From positions 3,596,001-3,660,000 of the forward strand of contig OZ252023.1 of the NCBI GenBank assembly GCA_965247425.1: a stretch of DNA of 64,000 bases. Direction: 5' to 3'. The position numbers were made by a program, and so were the translations under genes. Source of the stretch: CAZOZZ01 sp965247425. GTDB taxonomy: Bacteria > Acidobacteriota > Terriglobia > 20CM-2-55-15. Below the pieces are notes generated by a model. That model ran no database searches and was not told the origin of the DNA. It worked only from the letters and a program-made list of their open reading frames with translations. This document shows, in pieces, positions 34,697 through 43,575 of the stretch (position 1 is its first letter; each line of letters opens with the position of its first letter).

Positions 34697-35463
34697 TCCC
34701 CGCCCTCCATTGCACTGGCATAAACTGGAAGGAGGTCATCTTGATCGAGCAAGGCTTGAGCTCGTGTCAAGTCTTCCGGGGTATCGACTCCGATGGATTT
34801 GAACGGACACAGAACCATTCGTACCTGGTATCCATGTTCAACTGCTCGCAGCATGTCGACGGACTCCGCAGCCTCGAGGGGGCTCGGCTCCAGGACTGTA
34901 AACTTGAAGAGGAAGTCCCTTCTGAAAGCGATCACCCCGAGTTGCTGAAACCTTCTCTGACCGATACCCTTCCGGCGCTTCGAAGGGATGGGTCCCCTTG
35001 AAAAATACAGGGCGTTCCACTCAAGATCCACGACAGTTTTGACGACATTATCACTCTTGAAATCGGCATCGGTCTGAATTTCAACCATCAGGTTCGCACA
35101 AGGGATCGTATCGTCCTCCTGCAGGGTTCGTACTAATGGCTCCAGCATTTCGGGACGCACCAGCGGCTCATCGCCCTGCACGTTTACGATGATGTCTCCT
35201 TCCAGTCCGGCAGCCGCCTCGGCGATGCGGTCGGTGCAACGTTTGTGCGTATCCGCGGTCATCACAGCCTGTCCGCCGGAGTTCTTGACAACGTCGGCAA
35301 TTTCGGTATCGCAAGTCGCCACGACGACATTGGTCAGCAGCCGCGAAAGTGCCACCCGACGCCTGACGTGTTCGATCATCGGAAGACCACGGAGAAGCGC
35401 CAGCGGTTTCCCGGGAAATCGACTCGACGCCATGCGGGCGGGAATGATGGCGATAGATTTCAC
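34693..35463 (-). CDS. kdsB: 3-deoxy-manno-octulosonate cytidylyltransferase-like (KdsB)
   Basis: 256 residues from a GTG at 35463 behind GGAGGTGG. It opens 'IAIIPARMASSRFPGKPLALL' and has 'VNVQGDEPLVRPEMLEPLV' and 'NALYFSRGPIPSKRR', all KdsB hallmarks. KdsB activates Kdo (or an 8-amino analogue) as the CMP sugar. A second CMP-transferase of the acylneuraminate type lies at 39088, so the block may activate two different ulosonic acids. The longer frame upstream of 35463 is not a credible start. Confidence 0.88.
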   Translation of the reverse strand: MKSIAIIPARMASSRFPGKPLALLRGLPMIEHVRRRVALSRLLTNVVVATCDTEIADVVKNSGGQAVMTADTHKRCTDRIAEAAAGLEGDIIVNVQGDEPLVRPEMLEPLVRTLQEDDTIPCANLMVEIQTDADFKSDNVVKTVVDLEWNALYFSRGPIPSKRRKGIGQRRFQQLGVIAFRRDFLFKFTVLEPSPLEAAESVDMLRAVEHGYQVRMVLCPFKSIGVDTPEDLTRAQALLDQDDLLPVYASAMEGGE

Positions 35464-35482
35464 GAGTATTTTACCACCTCCC

Positions 35483-36491
35483 TCAGCTTGGCGAGTCCAT
35501 GCGTCTCCTCGCGAGCAAGCGCATGTGCGAGCTGAAATTGTATCGTGTGATCCAGCTCTGAAGCTCGTCCTTCGCCTCTTGGCTCGCCCTTTTCGCGACC
35601 GAGGCCCAGAATCTTCCTGGATCAAATCCTTCGTTTTCCATCATTCCTTCAAGAATGTCCCAATCGAGCCGACCGGGAGTGCTAGCCTCTTCAACGACAA
35701 AACCACAGCTCGAAAGCAGACCGCCTAGGGACTCCGGATTAAACAGATTGAGATGACAAGGTGGGTAGACATTCTTGCTGAGATCCCAAAGAATCTTAAC
35801 GTCGAAACCACAACCGTTCAAAGCGGTCATCAGCAATCGGCCTCCGGGTTTCAAAAGTTTATGGGCTGCTTGAATGAATTGCTTAGGTTCATGTAAGTGT
35901 TCCAATAACTCAAACGCCGTCAAGAAATCGAAGGATTCAGCCCACTCTTCATCCTCTCCGAGTTCTTCGAGTGAATCACAAAGCACCTCCAGCCCTTTGT
36001 CACGACACGTCTCAGCTAATCCCAAAGACGGTTCGATGGCAAAGTAGCGGCTCCTAGGCCAGATCCGTCTCAGCTCCGAAGAAAACAAACCGAATCCTGC
36101 ACCAATATCACCGATAACCCAACCAGGGTCCGCGCCGAACCGTTCTCGCATATATTCCGCACGAGGCTTAAAAATCTTCTCTCTCCTGACTTCAGCCACT
36201 GGTTTGAAAAAATTCTTCGATCCAGAAATTAGTCGATGGAGACTCAAGATAGAACCCCTTCAACGACAAGAATGATGGCCGGGTTCGCGCGAACAGTGTT
36301 TCGCATTTGTCACAAAGCGCGTATTCAAAACCCATCTTGGTGAACTGCAAGGTAGAACAACAGGAGTCGCACGCCGGGCACGTTGCTGGCTTGAGTGCTT
36401 CTGGCTCTCCGAATAGGCGACGACAATCTTCACGAACCATCTCTAGGTAGGTGTCGAATGCCTTCTTTCTTCGAATATCTGCCTCTCTCAT
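35483..36491 (-). pseudogene. Zinc-ribbon SAM-dependent methyltransferase, frameshifted at a T6 run
   Basis: The N-terminal piece (from 36491) has a CxxC zinc ribbon ('CPACDSCCS', 'CDKCETLFARTRPSF') and ends 'NFWIEEFF'. The homologous continuation 'KPVAEVRREKIFKPRAEYMRERFG' is in another frame, followed by SAM motif 'VIGDIGAGFGLFSSEL' and 'FDFLTAFELLEHLHEPKQFI'. One extra T in the six-T run at 36207-36212 explains the break. It may be a true mutation, a slippage site or a read error. The product would methylate a nucleotide-linked sugar. Confidence 0.8.
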
Positions 36492-37276
36492 TCTTGCCCC
36501 TCCATACCATTCTTTTGCACTTGTCTGATAGCATCCAACCCTTCACGACACTTCTCATTCAAGAACAGAAAATCGTCGCTATACGCAAGGAAGGTATAGC
36601 CTTCCAGAATCTTGTCAATTAAGAGTCGTGCTTGAGGAGCCACAACATGGTAACCGCGACTCGCATCGACGTCGGTGGCGACACGGTCAATCTGAGTGAT
36701 CGCATCAGAAAACCGTGGGTGCTCGAACTCACCTGGAATTCCAAGAGATCCGGACAGATCATATGGCCCGACGATGAATCCATCGACGCCGGGAACCGCG
36801 AGGATGTCCGCGAGGCGTTCAACAGCCGCGATGTGCTCGATCTGAACGATCACGATAGTTTCCTCCTGCGCCCACTTCTGATAGCTTTCAAAATCCAGGC
36901 CGTATCGCTGTGCCCGCGCCAAACCAACTCCTCTTGTACCGATCGGGGGATACTTGACGGCACCGACAGCGGCCTCGGCGTCCCGCACACTGTTAACCAT
37001 AGGTACGATGACTCCATGGGCACCGGCATCCATCACCCTCTTGATGAGATTCGAGTTGTTTTCTCCCACGCGCACCAGAGGAACGACCCCACACAGATCG
37101 ATCACCCGAATGAGTTCCTCCGCCTGCTGAAGCGTAATGGACGAATGCTCCATTTCCACTGTCAGCCAGTCGAAACCAGCCCGAGCCATGATCTCAGCCA
37201 CCCCTGGATGTCCCAGTGTTACCCAAGAACCGATCGTGACCTCCCTCCGGGCGATTCGCTTTTTTAGTCCAGGCAT
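36488..37276 (-). CDS. HpcH/HpaI-family pyruvate aldolase
   Basis: 262 residues with the class II aldolase pattern: 'GSWVTLGHPGVAEIMARAGFDWLTVEMEHSS', metal-binding Glu in 'IVIVQIEH', 'VDGFIVGPYDLSGSLG' with the second metal ligand region, and 'GAHGVIVPMVNS'. These enzymes reversibly join pyruvate to an aldehyde to form 2-keto-4-hydroxy acids. In a glycan operon it could build a ulosonic acid from an aldose, an alternative to PEP-dependent NeuB/KdsA. It overlaps the methyltransferase start by 4 bp. Confidence 0.9.
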   Translation of the reverse strand: MPGLKKRIARREVTIGSWVTLGHPGVAEIMARAGFDWLTVEMEHSSITLQQAEELIRVIDLCGVVPLVRVGENNSNLIKRVMDAGAHGVIVPMVNSVRDAEAAVGAVKYPPIGTRGVGLARAQRYGLDFESYQKWAQEETIVIVQIEHIAAVERLADILAVPGVDGFIVGPYDLSGSLGIPGEFEHPRFSDAITQIDRVATDVDASRGYHVVAPQARLLIDKILEGYTFLAYSDDFLFLNEKCREGLDAIRQVQKNGMEGQE

Positions 37277-37295
37277 TACGTGTACATCTCCCTGT

Positions 37296-38303
37296 TCATT
37301 GTTGGTTGAGCCACTGAGTGTTCACAGGACTACGAGGTGGCTGTCCCTCCAGGACTCGCAGTGCCTCCTCGGCGGCCTTGCGCCGCATTTCGGCATAGGA
37401 TTCCTCGTTGTAGAAGGCCGCGTGCGGAGTAATGATCAGACGGCCTTTCAGCCAGTCCGCCTCTTGCCTCCAGGCTTTGATAAGCGGGTGATCCGCGGGC
37501 GGGGGCTCTTCCGGCAGGACGTCCAGTCCCGCCCCTCGTAGATGTCCGGAACGCAAGACCTCAAAAAGCGCATCCATGCTGTGGCACTGTCCCCGACCTG
37601 CGTTGATAAAGACTGCCCCAGGGGGTAGCTGGCCAAAGAAAGATTTGTCGGCCATGTTGTGCGTTTCATCGGTAAGCGGCACATGGATGCTCACGACATC
37701 GACCCGAGACAGAAAATCTCCCAATTCATGAACCTGCTGAAAGCCCAGAGCTTTGTCATACCCGACGGGTTTGTAGGGATCATAGAACAACACGTCCATC
37801 CCGAGCGCACGACCTCGCATAGCCGTCGCCGTACCGATCCTGCCGAGTCCGATGATGCCAAGCTTGAGTCCTCGGACCCTCCGAAGCGGCCCTGCTGCCT
37901 CCCAGGACCAGGACCCGCCCCGCGCTTCCCGATCGTACGACACCAGTCCCCGTTCGATCGCCAAGACCAACCCAATACTGTGATCCGCCACGTCTTCGGT
38001 GCCGTAGTCGGGAACATTACAGACACAGATGCCTTGTTTCCCGGCAGCTTCTATGTCGACATTGTCGAATCCGACACCGATTCGCACAATCACGCGGCAG
38101 CGCTCCAACCTGGCCAGAACCGAGGCGGTCAATTCCATTTCATGCCAGATCAGAACGGCATCGGCAGCGGCCCAATGCTCGGGTGACACCGCGTCCGGAT
38201 CGTCCGTTGCGGGCATGAAAAAAATCGTTTCATCTCCAAGAACAGATCGTTCAATATCCGCGGGAGGGGTGAGCCGGTCCGGAATGAGGATTCGCCAGGT
38301 CAT
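37296..38303 (-). CDS. D-2-hydroxyacid dehydrogenase (CtBP-like)
   Basis: 335 residues. The NAD site is 'LGIIGLGRIGTATAMRG', substrate Arg in 'VRIGVGFDNVDIEA', 'FINAGRGQCHSMDALFEVL' and the active His in 'IITPHAAFYNEESYAE'. It is distinct from the shorter paralog at 32660. It would interconvert a 2-keto and 2-hydroxy acid, which makes chemical sense beside the pyruvate aldolase and FAH-family genes on either side. Confidence 0.88.
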   Translation of the reverse strand: MTWRILIPDRLTPPADIERSVLGDETIFFMPATDDPDAVSPEHWAAADAVLIWHEMELTASVLARLERCRVIVRIGVGFDNVDIEAAGKQGICVCNVPDYGTEDVADHSIGLVLAIERGLVSYDREARGGSWSWEAAGPLRRVRGLKLGIIGLGRIGTATAMRGRALGMDVLFYDPYKPVGYDKALGFQQVHELGDFLSRVDVVSIHVPLTDETHNMADKSFFGQLPPGAVFINAGRGQCHSMDALFEVLRSGHLRGAGLDVLPEEPPPADHPLIKAWRQEADWLKGRLIITPHAAFYNEESYAEMRRKAAEEALRVLEGQPPRSPVNTQWLNQQ

Positions 38304-38321
38304 TTTACTTTCTTGATCGTG

Positions 38322-39086
38322 TCAGACAAAGTCGAAGCGCAGTTCCCCGATGCCTTCGATACTGTGGGTAACGGTATCGCCAACCGTCACCACCGAGTCG
38401 GTCGCACCAGCGGGGGTTCCCGTCAGGATCACGTCTCCAGGGCTGAGTGTGAGATATCGCGAAATAAGGCTGACCGATTCGCGGTCGTTCAAAATTCGGT
38501 CCGACGTGCGACCTTCCTGAAAGATGCGCCCGTTGATGCGCGTTTCCACCGCGAGATCGGACGTGTCGAAATCTGTCACAAGGAAAGGTCCGACCGGGGC
38601 AAACCCGTCCAGAGCCTTCGACCTGGCAAGATGCCAATCGCGTCCATAGATATTCTCGGCGGTCACGTCACTTCCGATCGTGTACCCCAGGATGTAGTTG
38701 CCGGCGTCATCAGCGCTGACGTTACGGCACTCCTTCTTTATGATCACACCCAATTCCACCTCCACCCAGACCTTGGTCGCAAACCGGGGAAACGGAATTC
38801 GGGCCTTGTGGCCACAGGCGGAAGTCGGGGACTTCAGAAAGAACAGCGGTTCGTCGTAGTCATCCCGGGCCCCAACCAGGCTCTTGTAATTGAACGCCAG
38901 CCCGATGATCTTCGCGGCATCGGTGGGTGGGAGGAAGCTCAATCGATCAAGGTCCTCCGGACGAAGTCTTTCCTCCGGATGGGAAGACGGCAGAAACGGA
39001 TCGTCAGACAGCACGCGGATCACGTCGTCGCCGACTTCGACCCACTGGCGCTCACCATTTCTCAAGACCCTGGCGTATCGTCTCAT
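38322..39086 (-). CDS. Fumarylacetoacetate-hydrolase (FAH) family protein
   Basis: 254 residues. The C-terminal FAH fold is visible: 'KIIGLAFNYKSL', 'PLFFLKSPTSACGHKARI', metal-site 'VWVEVELGVIIKK', 'YTIGSDVTAENIYG' and 'LSPGDVILTGTPAGA'. Members hydrolyse C-C bonds of acylpyruvates or decarboxylate/hydrate 2-keto acids. The usual 'DYE-E' metal motif reads 'EVE' here, slightly off consensus. Placed between the CMP-transferase and 2-hydroxyacid dehydrogenase, it suggests 2-keto-acid chemistry inside the glycan block. Confidence 0.88.
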   Translation of the reverse strand: MRRYARVLRNGERQWVEVGDDVIRVLSDDPFLPSSHPEERLRPEDLDRLSFLPPTDAAKIIGLAFNYKSLVGARDDYDEPLFFLKSPTSACGHKARIPFPRFATKVWVEVELGVIIKKECRNVSADDAGNYILGYTIGSDVTAENIYGRDWHLARSKALDGFAPVGPFLVTDFDTSDLAVETRINGRIFQEGRTSDRILNDRESVSLISRYLTLSPGDVILTGTPAGATDSVVTVGDTVTHSIEGIGELRFDFV

Positions 39087-39087
39087 C

Positions 39088-39840
39088 TTAAGATTCGGTC
39101 TTCTCGCCCCTGGCGATCACATCATCCAGTACTGTGTCGTACGTAGCTTCCACATCACGGAACCTGTCCCGATTTTCCATAATGAGTTCGGAAAGGACGA
39201 AGTCTTCTTCCCAGTCGATGTCCAGAGCGGCCAGGCCTTCGAACGCGAAGAACCCCAGCTTTCCTGTGTAGACAGCGTGGCCGCGTTCTTCATACTGGGC
39301 AACGAACTTCGCGGCATCCCAGATCGTGACGGCGAAGTTCAAAGCCTGCACCACCGGAAGGTCCTGCGACCGCGGGTGCTTGCCGTCCGTACTGAAGTTG
39401 ATTGCCTTCCCTTCGAGGAAGCAGTGCGTCCGGACATCCGTGCACGCCAGTTGGGTACCGCAATCACTTGCAAGAAAATGATCAACGGCGGCATCGATCT
39501 GCTCTCCGGTCAGGAACGGGGAAGTTGGATTGACGACTGCCAGAACGTCACATGGCACATGCTTCAGAAAGTCATAGATGTATTCGTCAATCATCGACGT
39601 GCTGGTAGCGAGCTCCGCCGGGCGTTGGTAGAACTCGACACCGTATCGACGGGCAACCGCACCAATCAGATCGCTTTCCGAATTCACATACACTTCATCG
39701 AAGCTCCTGGCTTGCTTGAGCGCGGTGATGCAGTAGTAAATCAGCGGCTTGCCGGCGATCATCCGCAGGTTCTTGCACTTCACGCGCACACTTCCCAGCC
39801 GTGCCGGAATCAACCCGACAATCTTTTTCTTTTCGCCCAT
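39088..39840 (-). CDS. neuA: Acylneuraminate cytidylyltransferase-like (NeuA family)
   Basis: 250 residues opening 'IVGLIPARLGSVRVKCKNLRMIAGKPLIYY', the CTP-binding loop of CMP-sialate synthetases, and 'AVVNPTSPFLTGEQIDAAV'. It would activate a nonulosonic acid with CTP for transfer to the surface. The NeuB-family synthase in the same block (62098) is the natural partner. It ends 2 bp before the FAH-family start. The exact sugar (sialic, legionaminic, pseudaminic or other) is not determined. Confidence 0.88.
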   Translation of the reverse strand: MGEKKKIVGLIPARLGSVRVKCKNLRMIAGKPLIYYCITALKQARSFDEVYVNSESDLIGAVARRYGVEFYQRPAELATSTSMIDEYIYDFLKHVPCDVLAVVNPTSPFLTGEQIDAAVDHFLASDCGTQLACTDVRTHCFLEGKAINFSTDGKHPRSQDLPVVQALNFAVTIWDAAKFVAQYEERGHAVYTGKLGFFAFEGLAALDIDWEEDFVLSELIMENRDRFRDVEATYDTVLDDVIARGEKTES

Positions 39841-39941
39841 CTATTTTTCCCTATCCAGCCGGCGACCTAAAGATCATGCCTTTCACCGCAGCGGTGACTC
39901 CTGTACGCCTCCGAGACTTCACCGTTCTAGAGGAGTTCTGT

Positions 39942-40718
39942 TCAAACCCCGCTGCTATTGCAATGTTCGACAAAAGCCGGTTTGGTCATCAACTCTTCTA
40001 TGTTACCGATCCGTTCGTAGCCATCCCGGGGAACGGAATCTGTATCAGGCCAAAAGCCCCAGGCGGCCCAGAAAAGAGACGCGCCGGTCGATGAAACGTC
40101 GTGGAGGTGCTCGGGGTGATCGTCAACGAATAGAATTCCCGAAGGCTTCCGACCGCACTCACTGGCAATTTCGAGAATTGCTGCCGGTTTCCCACCGGGG
40201 CGCTCCTTCGTCCAGCGTCGCCCGGGTGGTATGTCGACATCGAACATCGGAAGCAGCCGTCCGACTGATTCGCGGTCGCGGGTCGTCACGAGGTAGCACA
40301 GCGCTTCGCGCCGCAGGTCGGTCCAGCCGTCCTGGAATTCTGAATACATAGAATGCAGACCCAACCAGCGCTCCATGCTCAAATTACGCAGGCGTTCTCT
40401 CGTTCGAAAGTAGATCGGCGCGAACTCCGCCAGTTGGGCCTGTGACTCTCGAGCGATCTGGGGGAACTGCTCCGGCAACAGCACTGCGCCTCCGGTGTGG
40501 TACGCACGAACGATCAGCCAGTATTCCTCTGCAGGTCGCACCAGATGCCGATAGGTCCGAAAATAGTCGTCGAACCCGTCAGGTAATGCCGTTTCTACCG
40601 ACAGGGGCGCCGGTCCGCCGGTCCGCCATTCTTCATAGGCGCCGAATGAAACTCGCATGCACTCGTCCATGCTGTTGCAGATAACGCCGTCAAAGTCTAA
40701 GGCAACAACCGGTTTCAA
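39942..40718 (-). CDS. HAD-superfamily hydrolase
   Basis: 258 residues from a TTG whose codon overlaps the GAPDH stop (TTGA). The HAD nucleophile motif is 'VVALDFDGVICNS' (first Asp attacks phosphate), and the C-terminal acidic motif is 'ILFVDDHPEHL'. A large helical cap lies between. Such enzymes remove phosphate from small substrates such as sugar phosphates. The direct coupling to the GAPDH-like gene suggests successive steps. An upstream in-frame ATG exists at 40916 but would run 200 bp into the GAPDH gene. Confidence 0.75.
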   Translation of the reverse strand: MKPVVALDFDGVICNSMDECMRVSFGAYEEWRTGGPAPLSVETALPDGFDDYFRTYRHLVRPAEEYWLIVRAYHTGGAVLLPEQFPQIARESQAQLAEFAPIYFRTRERLRNLSMERWLGLHSMYSEFQDGWTDLRREALCYLVTTRDRESVGRLLPMFDVDIPPGRRWTKERPGGKPAAILEIASECGRKPSGILFVDDHPEHLHDVSSTGASLFWAAWGFWPDTDSVPRDGYERIGNIEELMTKPAFVEHCNSSGV

Positions 40719-41752
40719 GCCAGCCCATCCCCCAGGAAACGGACGAGGTCTACGACCCGACTGCAATAACCCCACTCGTTGTCGTACCAGAGAACGAGGT
40801 ACAGGTGTCGGCCGTCGCCGGTCGCGGTCCAGCGGTGATCGACGACAGCCGAAAATTCCGTCCCGGCAACGTCGACGGATACGATAGGCTCCCTCGAGTT
40901 GTGAATGATGGGCCACTTCTGGGCGCCTTCGACTGTCGTGAACAGCGCCTCTACTTCCTCAACCGTCGTCGACCGCTCGAGACCAAGATACAGGTTGGCC
41001 GAACCCACGGTTTGAGTCGGAATGCGAAACGACATGCACTGCATCGCGCCGGTCAACTCGGGCAGGACTTTTTGCGTGGCCTCGATCGCCGAAGTCGGTT
41101 TCGGGATCAGTGAGCCGGGGCTCGCTCTCCCAATGGCATAGTGCTGGTAAAGAACGCCGGGCGTCGCCCAGGATATGGACGGACCATCGAGAAGATTCTG
41201 GTACGCGAGCCAGGGATGCAGCGTCGTGAGGAACCCCGTCTGGATTCCGATCGCGTCGTTCAGGTGCTTCAGCACAGGAGCTGTGGCGACAGCATCGCAG
41301 ATACTGCTACTGACCACGTGATGCCGTTCCGGATCGTAAGAGGCCTCGTTCACGCCAAGCACCAGGGTTTGATCGACCTCCGGAGGTGAATGCGTCACGA
41401 TCACCTTCCGGACACCACGGGTGGTCAGGCCTCTTGCCGCCAACACATTGTCATGGACGCCGCTCGCGTCGATGACCAGGTCAACACCCATCTCGTCCCA
41501 GACAACGTCGTCGATTTTCCGCTCGTGCGACACGCGAATCTTTTTTCCGTTGACGATCAGATGCGGCTCGTCAACCTCAACGTTGCCGGCGAACCGGCCG
41601 TATGTCGAGTCATAGCGGAGCAGGTACGCCATGTTCTCGGTGTCGGGATTGATGTCGTTCACGGCTACGACGTCAAAAAACTGCTTCTGGTCGTTGATCC
41701 GGCAGATCGCACGACCAATTCGTCCAAACCCGTTCAGGCCTACTCTCATCAC
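40715..41752 (-). CDS. Divergent glyceraldehyde-3-phosphate-dehydrogenase-like protein
   Basis: 345 residues, full GAPDH length: 'VGLNGFGRIGRAICRI' NAD site, the catalytic-domain helix 'KVLPELTGAMQCMSFRIPT' and the C-terminal 'LWYDNEWGYCSRVVDL'. The catalytic loop, normally SNASCTTNC, reads 'SSSICDAVATAP': the Cys is kept but the TTN is lost. The paired His region 'TTLHPWLAYQ' keeps its His. It may act on another aldehyde or supply 1,3-bisphosphoglycerate for the FkbH protein encoded in the same run. A standard glycolytic role is unlikely here. Confidence 0.85.
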   Translation of the reverse strand: MMRVGLNGFGRIGRAICRINDQKQFFDVVAVNDINPDTENMAYLLRYDSTYGRFAGNVEVDEPHLIVNGKKIRVSHERKIDDVVWDEMGVDLVIDASGVHDNVLAARGLTTRGVRKVIVTHSPPEVDQTLVLGVNEASYDPERHHVVSSSICDAVATAPVLKHLNDAIGIQTGFLTTLHPWLAYQNLLDGPSISWATPGVLYQHYAIGRASPGSLIPKPTSAIEATQKVLPELTGAMQCMSFRIPTQTVGSANLYLGLERSTTVEEVEALFTTVEGAQKWPIIHNSREPIVSVDVAGTEFSAVVDHRWTATGDGRHLYLVLWYDNEWGYCSRVVDLVRFLGDGLA

Positions 41753-41760
41753 TCTCCTTC

Positions 41761-43575
41761 TCAGCTAACTTCGTTCAGTGTGTCGGTCACAGCCCCTTCC
41801 TGAGACGTGTACAAATTCCGGTAGATCCCGCCCAATCCCATGAGCGTGTCGTGATCGCCCTGTTCCCGGATGCACCCGTTCTCGAGAACCACGATCTTAT
41901 CGGCGTCCCGAATCGTGGATAACCGATGCGCGATCAGAATCACCGTGTGGTCGAGTGCGATCCGGTTTATCGCGTCCTGGACTTCCAGTTCAGACAACCT
42001 GTCGAGCGCGCTGGTCGCTTCGTCAAAAATAAGAATGTCGGGTTTGTGTGCGAGCGCTCTCGCGATCGCGATCCGCTGACGCTGCCCGCCGGACAACTTC
42101 AGGCCACGGTCACCCAGGAGAGTTCCGTACTGCTCGGGCAGATCCATAATGAAATCGTGGGCGTCGGCTGTCCGGGCCGCTTCCTGGACGTCGCCGGCAC
42201 CGAGCCCCTCCGACAGGAAAGCAATGTTGTCTTCGACAGAAGCGTTGATAATGAACGGATCCTGGCTGACATAGCCGATCCGGCGGCGCCACGAGGCGAG
42301 ACGGAGTCGATGAAGGTCGATCCCGTCGATCAGGATCCGACCTTCCTCGACGTCGAACAGCCGCACGATCAAGTCCGCTATGGTCGATTTGCCGCAGCCT
42401 GAGTGTCCGACCAGAGCCGTTGTCTGGCCTTTCTCGAAGACGAGGTCGATGTCGGTAAGCGTGTGGTCGCGGCCGGGATACGTAAAGGACACACCATCAA
42501 AGACGACACCATCGCTGAAACGATCCGGGACCACGGAACCGTCTCGAACGCGGCTGCTGGGCTCGTGCAATTCTTTGTATACCGCCTCGGCGTATGGGCG
42601 GCGTTCCCCTACCAGCACCCTCAACGCCGCGATTTCCGTCAACGCCGGCACGAGGCGCATGAACGCATAGAAATAGAGACCGACAAGCGGAAGATAGTCC
42701 ATCATGCTCGCGAACAAAGTTTCCCGCTGCCAGAACATAACGCCCAGCATGACCCCCATGAACCCCACCTGGAGGGTCGAAGATGGCAGGTACCGAAACA
42801 GATCGTTTCGAACATTGAGATTGCATAGACGATCGGCGTGTTCTCGAAAACGTTCGATCCAACGGACCTCACCGACCCGGATCTTAATCTCCCGGATTCC
42901 CGTTACCGCTTCGTTCCCCACCACCGTCTGGGCTTCAGACGCTTCCTGACTGCGGCTGGCATTTCTGTAAACGACTCTGTCCGACATCGATCGGGTCGCT
43001 GCATAAAAGACGACGCCGAGCGCCAGCATAGCGAGGGTGAGTTCGAACGAAAAAAGGAGAAGGACGATACCGGCCATCACGAGTTTGAGGACCGCGACGA
43101 CGAGCTTTGGCAGTGCCGCGAACATCACCGTCATATGTGCGGGAGCCGTGAGGATTCGGAATAGAATGGTCCCCTGCTGGTTTTCGAGCAAGTACTGGTA
43201 ATCGGACCTCAGGTATTTTTCGAACAGTTGCATCTGAGAGTCCCGAGTGATCAGACGCGACAGGCCGTCCGACACCGACAACCTGAGAAAGTTCATCACG
43301 GTCATCAGAATGTAGCTGGCGCCGAAAGTGAACAGGAGCCAGAAGGCTTGCTGCTCGCCCGGCAGGTGTCCGAGAATGCTCGTGGCCGCACTGACGATTG
43401 AATTGTCAGCCGTACCGGTGTCCAGAACGGAACTGATACCCGGGTAAACGACCGCCAGGCTGAGGGTTTCAAAAAGCACGAACCCGACGCTGCTGAGAAC
43501 GACCGCCAGAACCAGCCGCGGGTGGGGCTTGAAGTAATAGCGGATCAAACCGGTTAGAGATGCCATATTCTCCAT
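41761..43575 (-). CDS. ABC exporter, MsbA/PglK-like (fused membrane and ATPase domains)
   Basis: 604 residues: about six membrane helices in the first 320 residues, then an ATPase with Walker A 'GHSGCGKSTI', signature 'LSGGQRQRIAIARAL', Walker B 'ILIFDEATSALD' and 'LIAHRLSTI'. This half-transporter type flips lipid-linked glycans or lipids across the inner membrane. Its position in the middle of the glycan block suggests export of the finished lipid-linked oligosaccharide. It overlaps the upstream transferase gene by one base. Confidence 0.9.
   Translation of the reverse strand: MENMASLTGLIRYYFKPHPRLVLAVVLSSVGFVLFETLSLAVVYPGISSVLDTGTADNSIVSAATSILGHLPGEQQAFWLLFTFGASYILMTVMNFLRLSVSDGLSRLITRDSQMQLFEKYLRSDYQYLLENQQGTILFRILTAPAHMTVMFAALPKLVVAVLKLVMAGIVLLLFSFELTLAMLALGVVFYAATRSMSDRVVYRNASRSQEASEAQTVVGNEAVTGIREIKIRVGEVRWIERFREHADRLCNLNVRNDLFRYLPSSTLQVGFMGVMLGVMFWQRETLFASMMDYLPLVGLYFYAFMRLVPALTEIAALRVLVGERRPYAEAVYKELHEPSSRVRDGSVVPDRFSDGVVFDGVSFTYPGRDHTLTDIDLVFEKGQTTALVGHSGCGKSTIADLIVRLFDVEEGRILIDGIDLHRLRLASWRRRIGYVSQDPFIINASVEDNIAFLSEGLGAGDVQEAARTADAHDFIMDLPEQYGTLLGDRGLKLSGGQRQRIAIARALAHKPDILIFDEATSALDRLSELEVQDAINRIALDHTVILIAHRLSTIRDADKIVVLENGCIREQGDHDTLMGLGGIYRNLYTSQEGAVTDTLNEVS

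Noticed and set aside
41141..41803. Plus-strand open frames opposite GAPDH and ABC genes
   Set aside because: Antisense shadows of conserved coding sequence in high-GC DNA.
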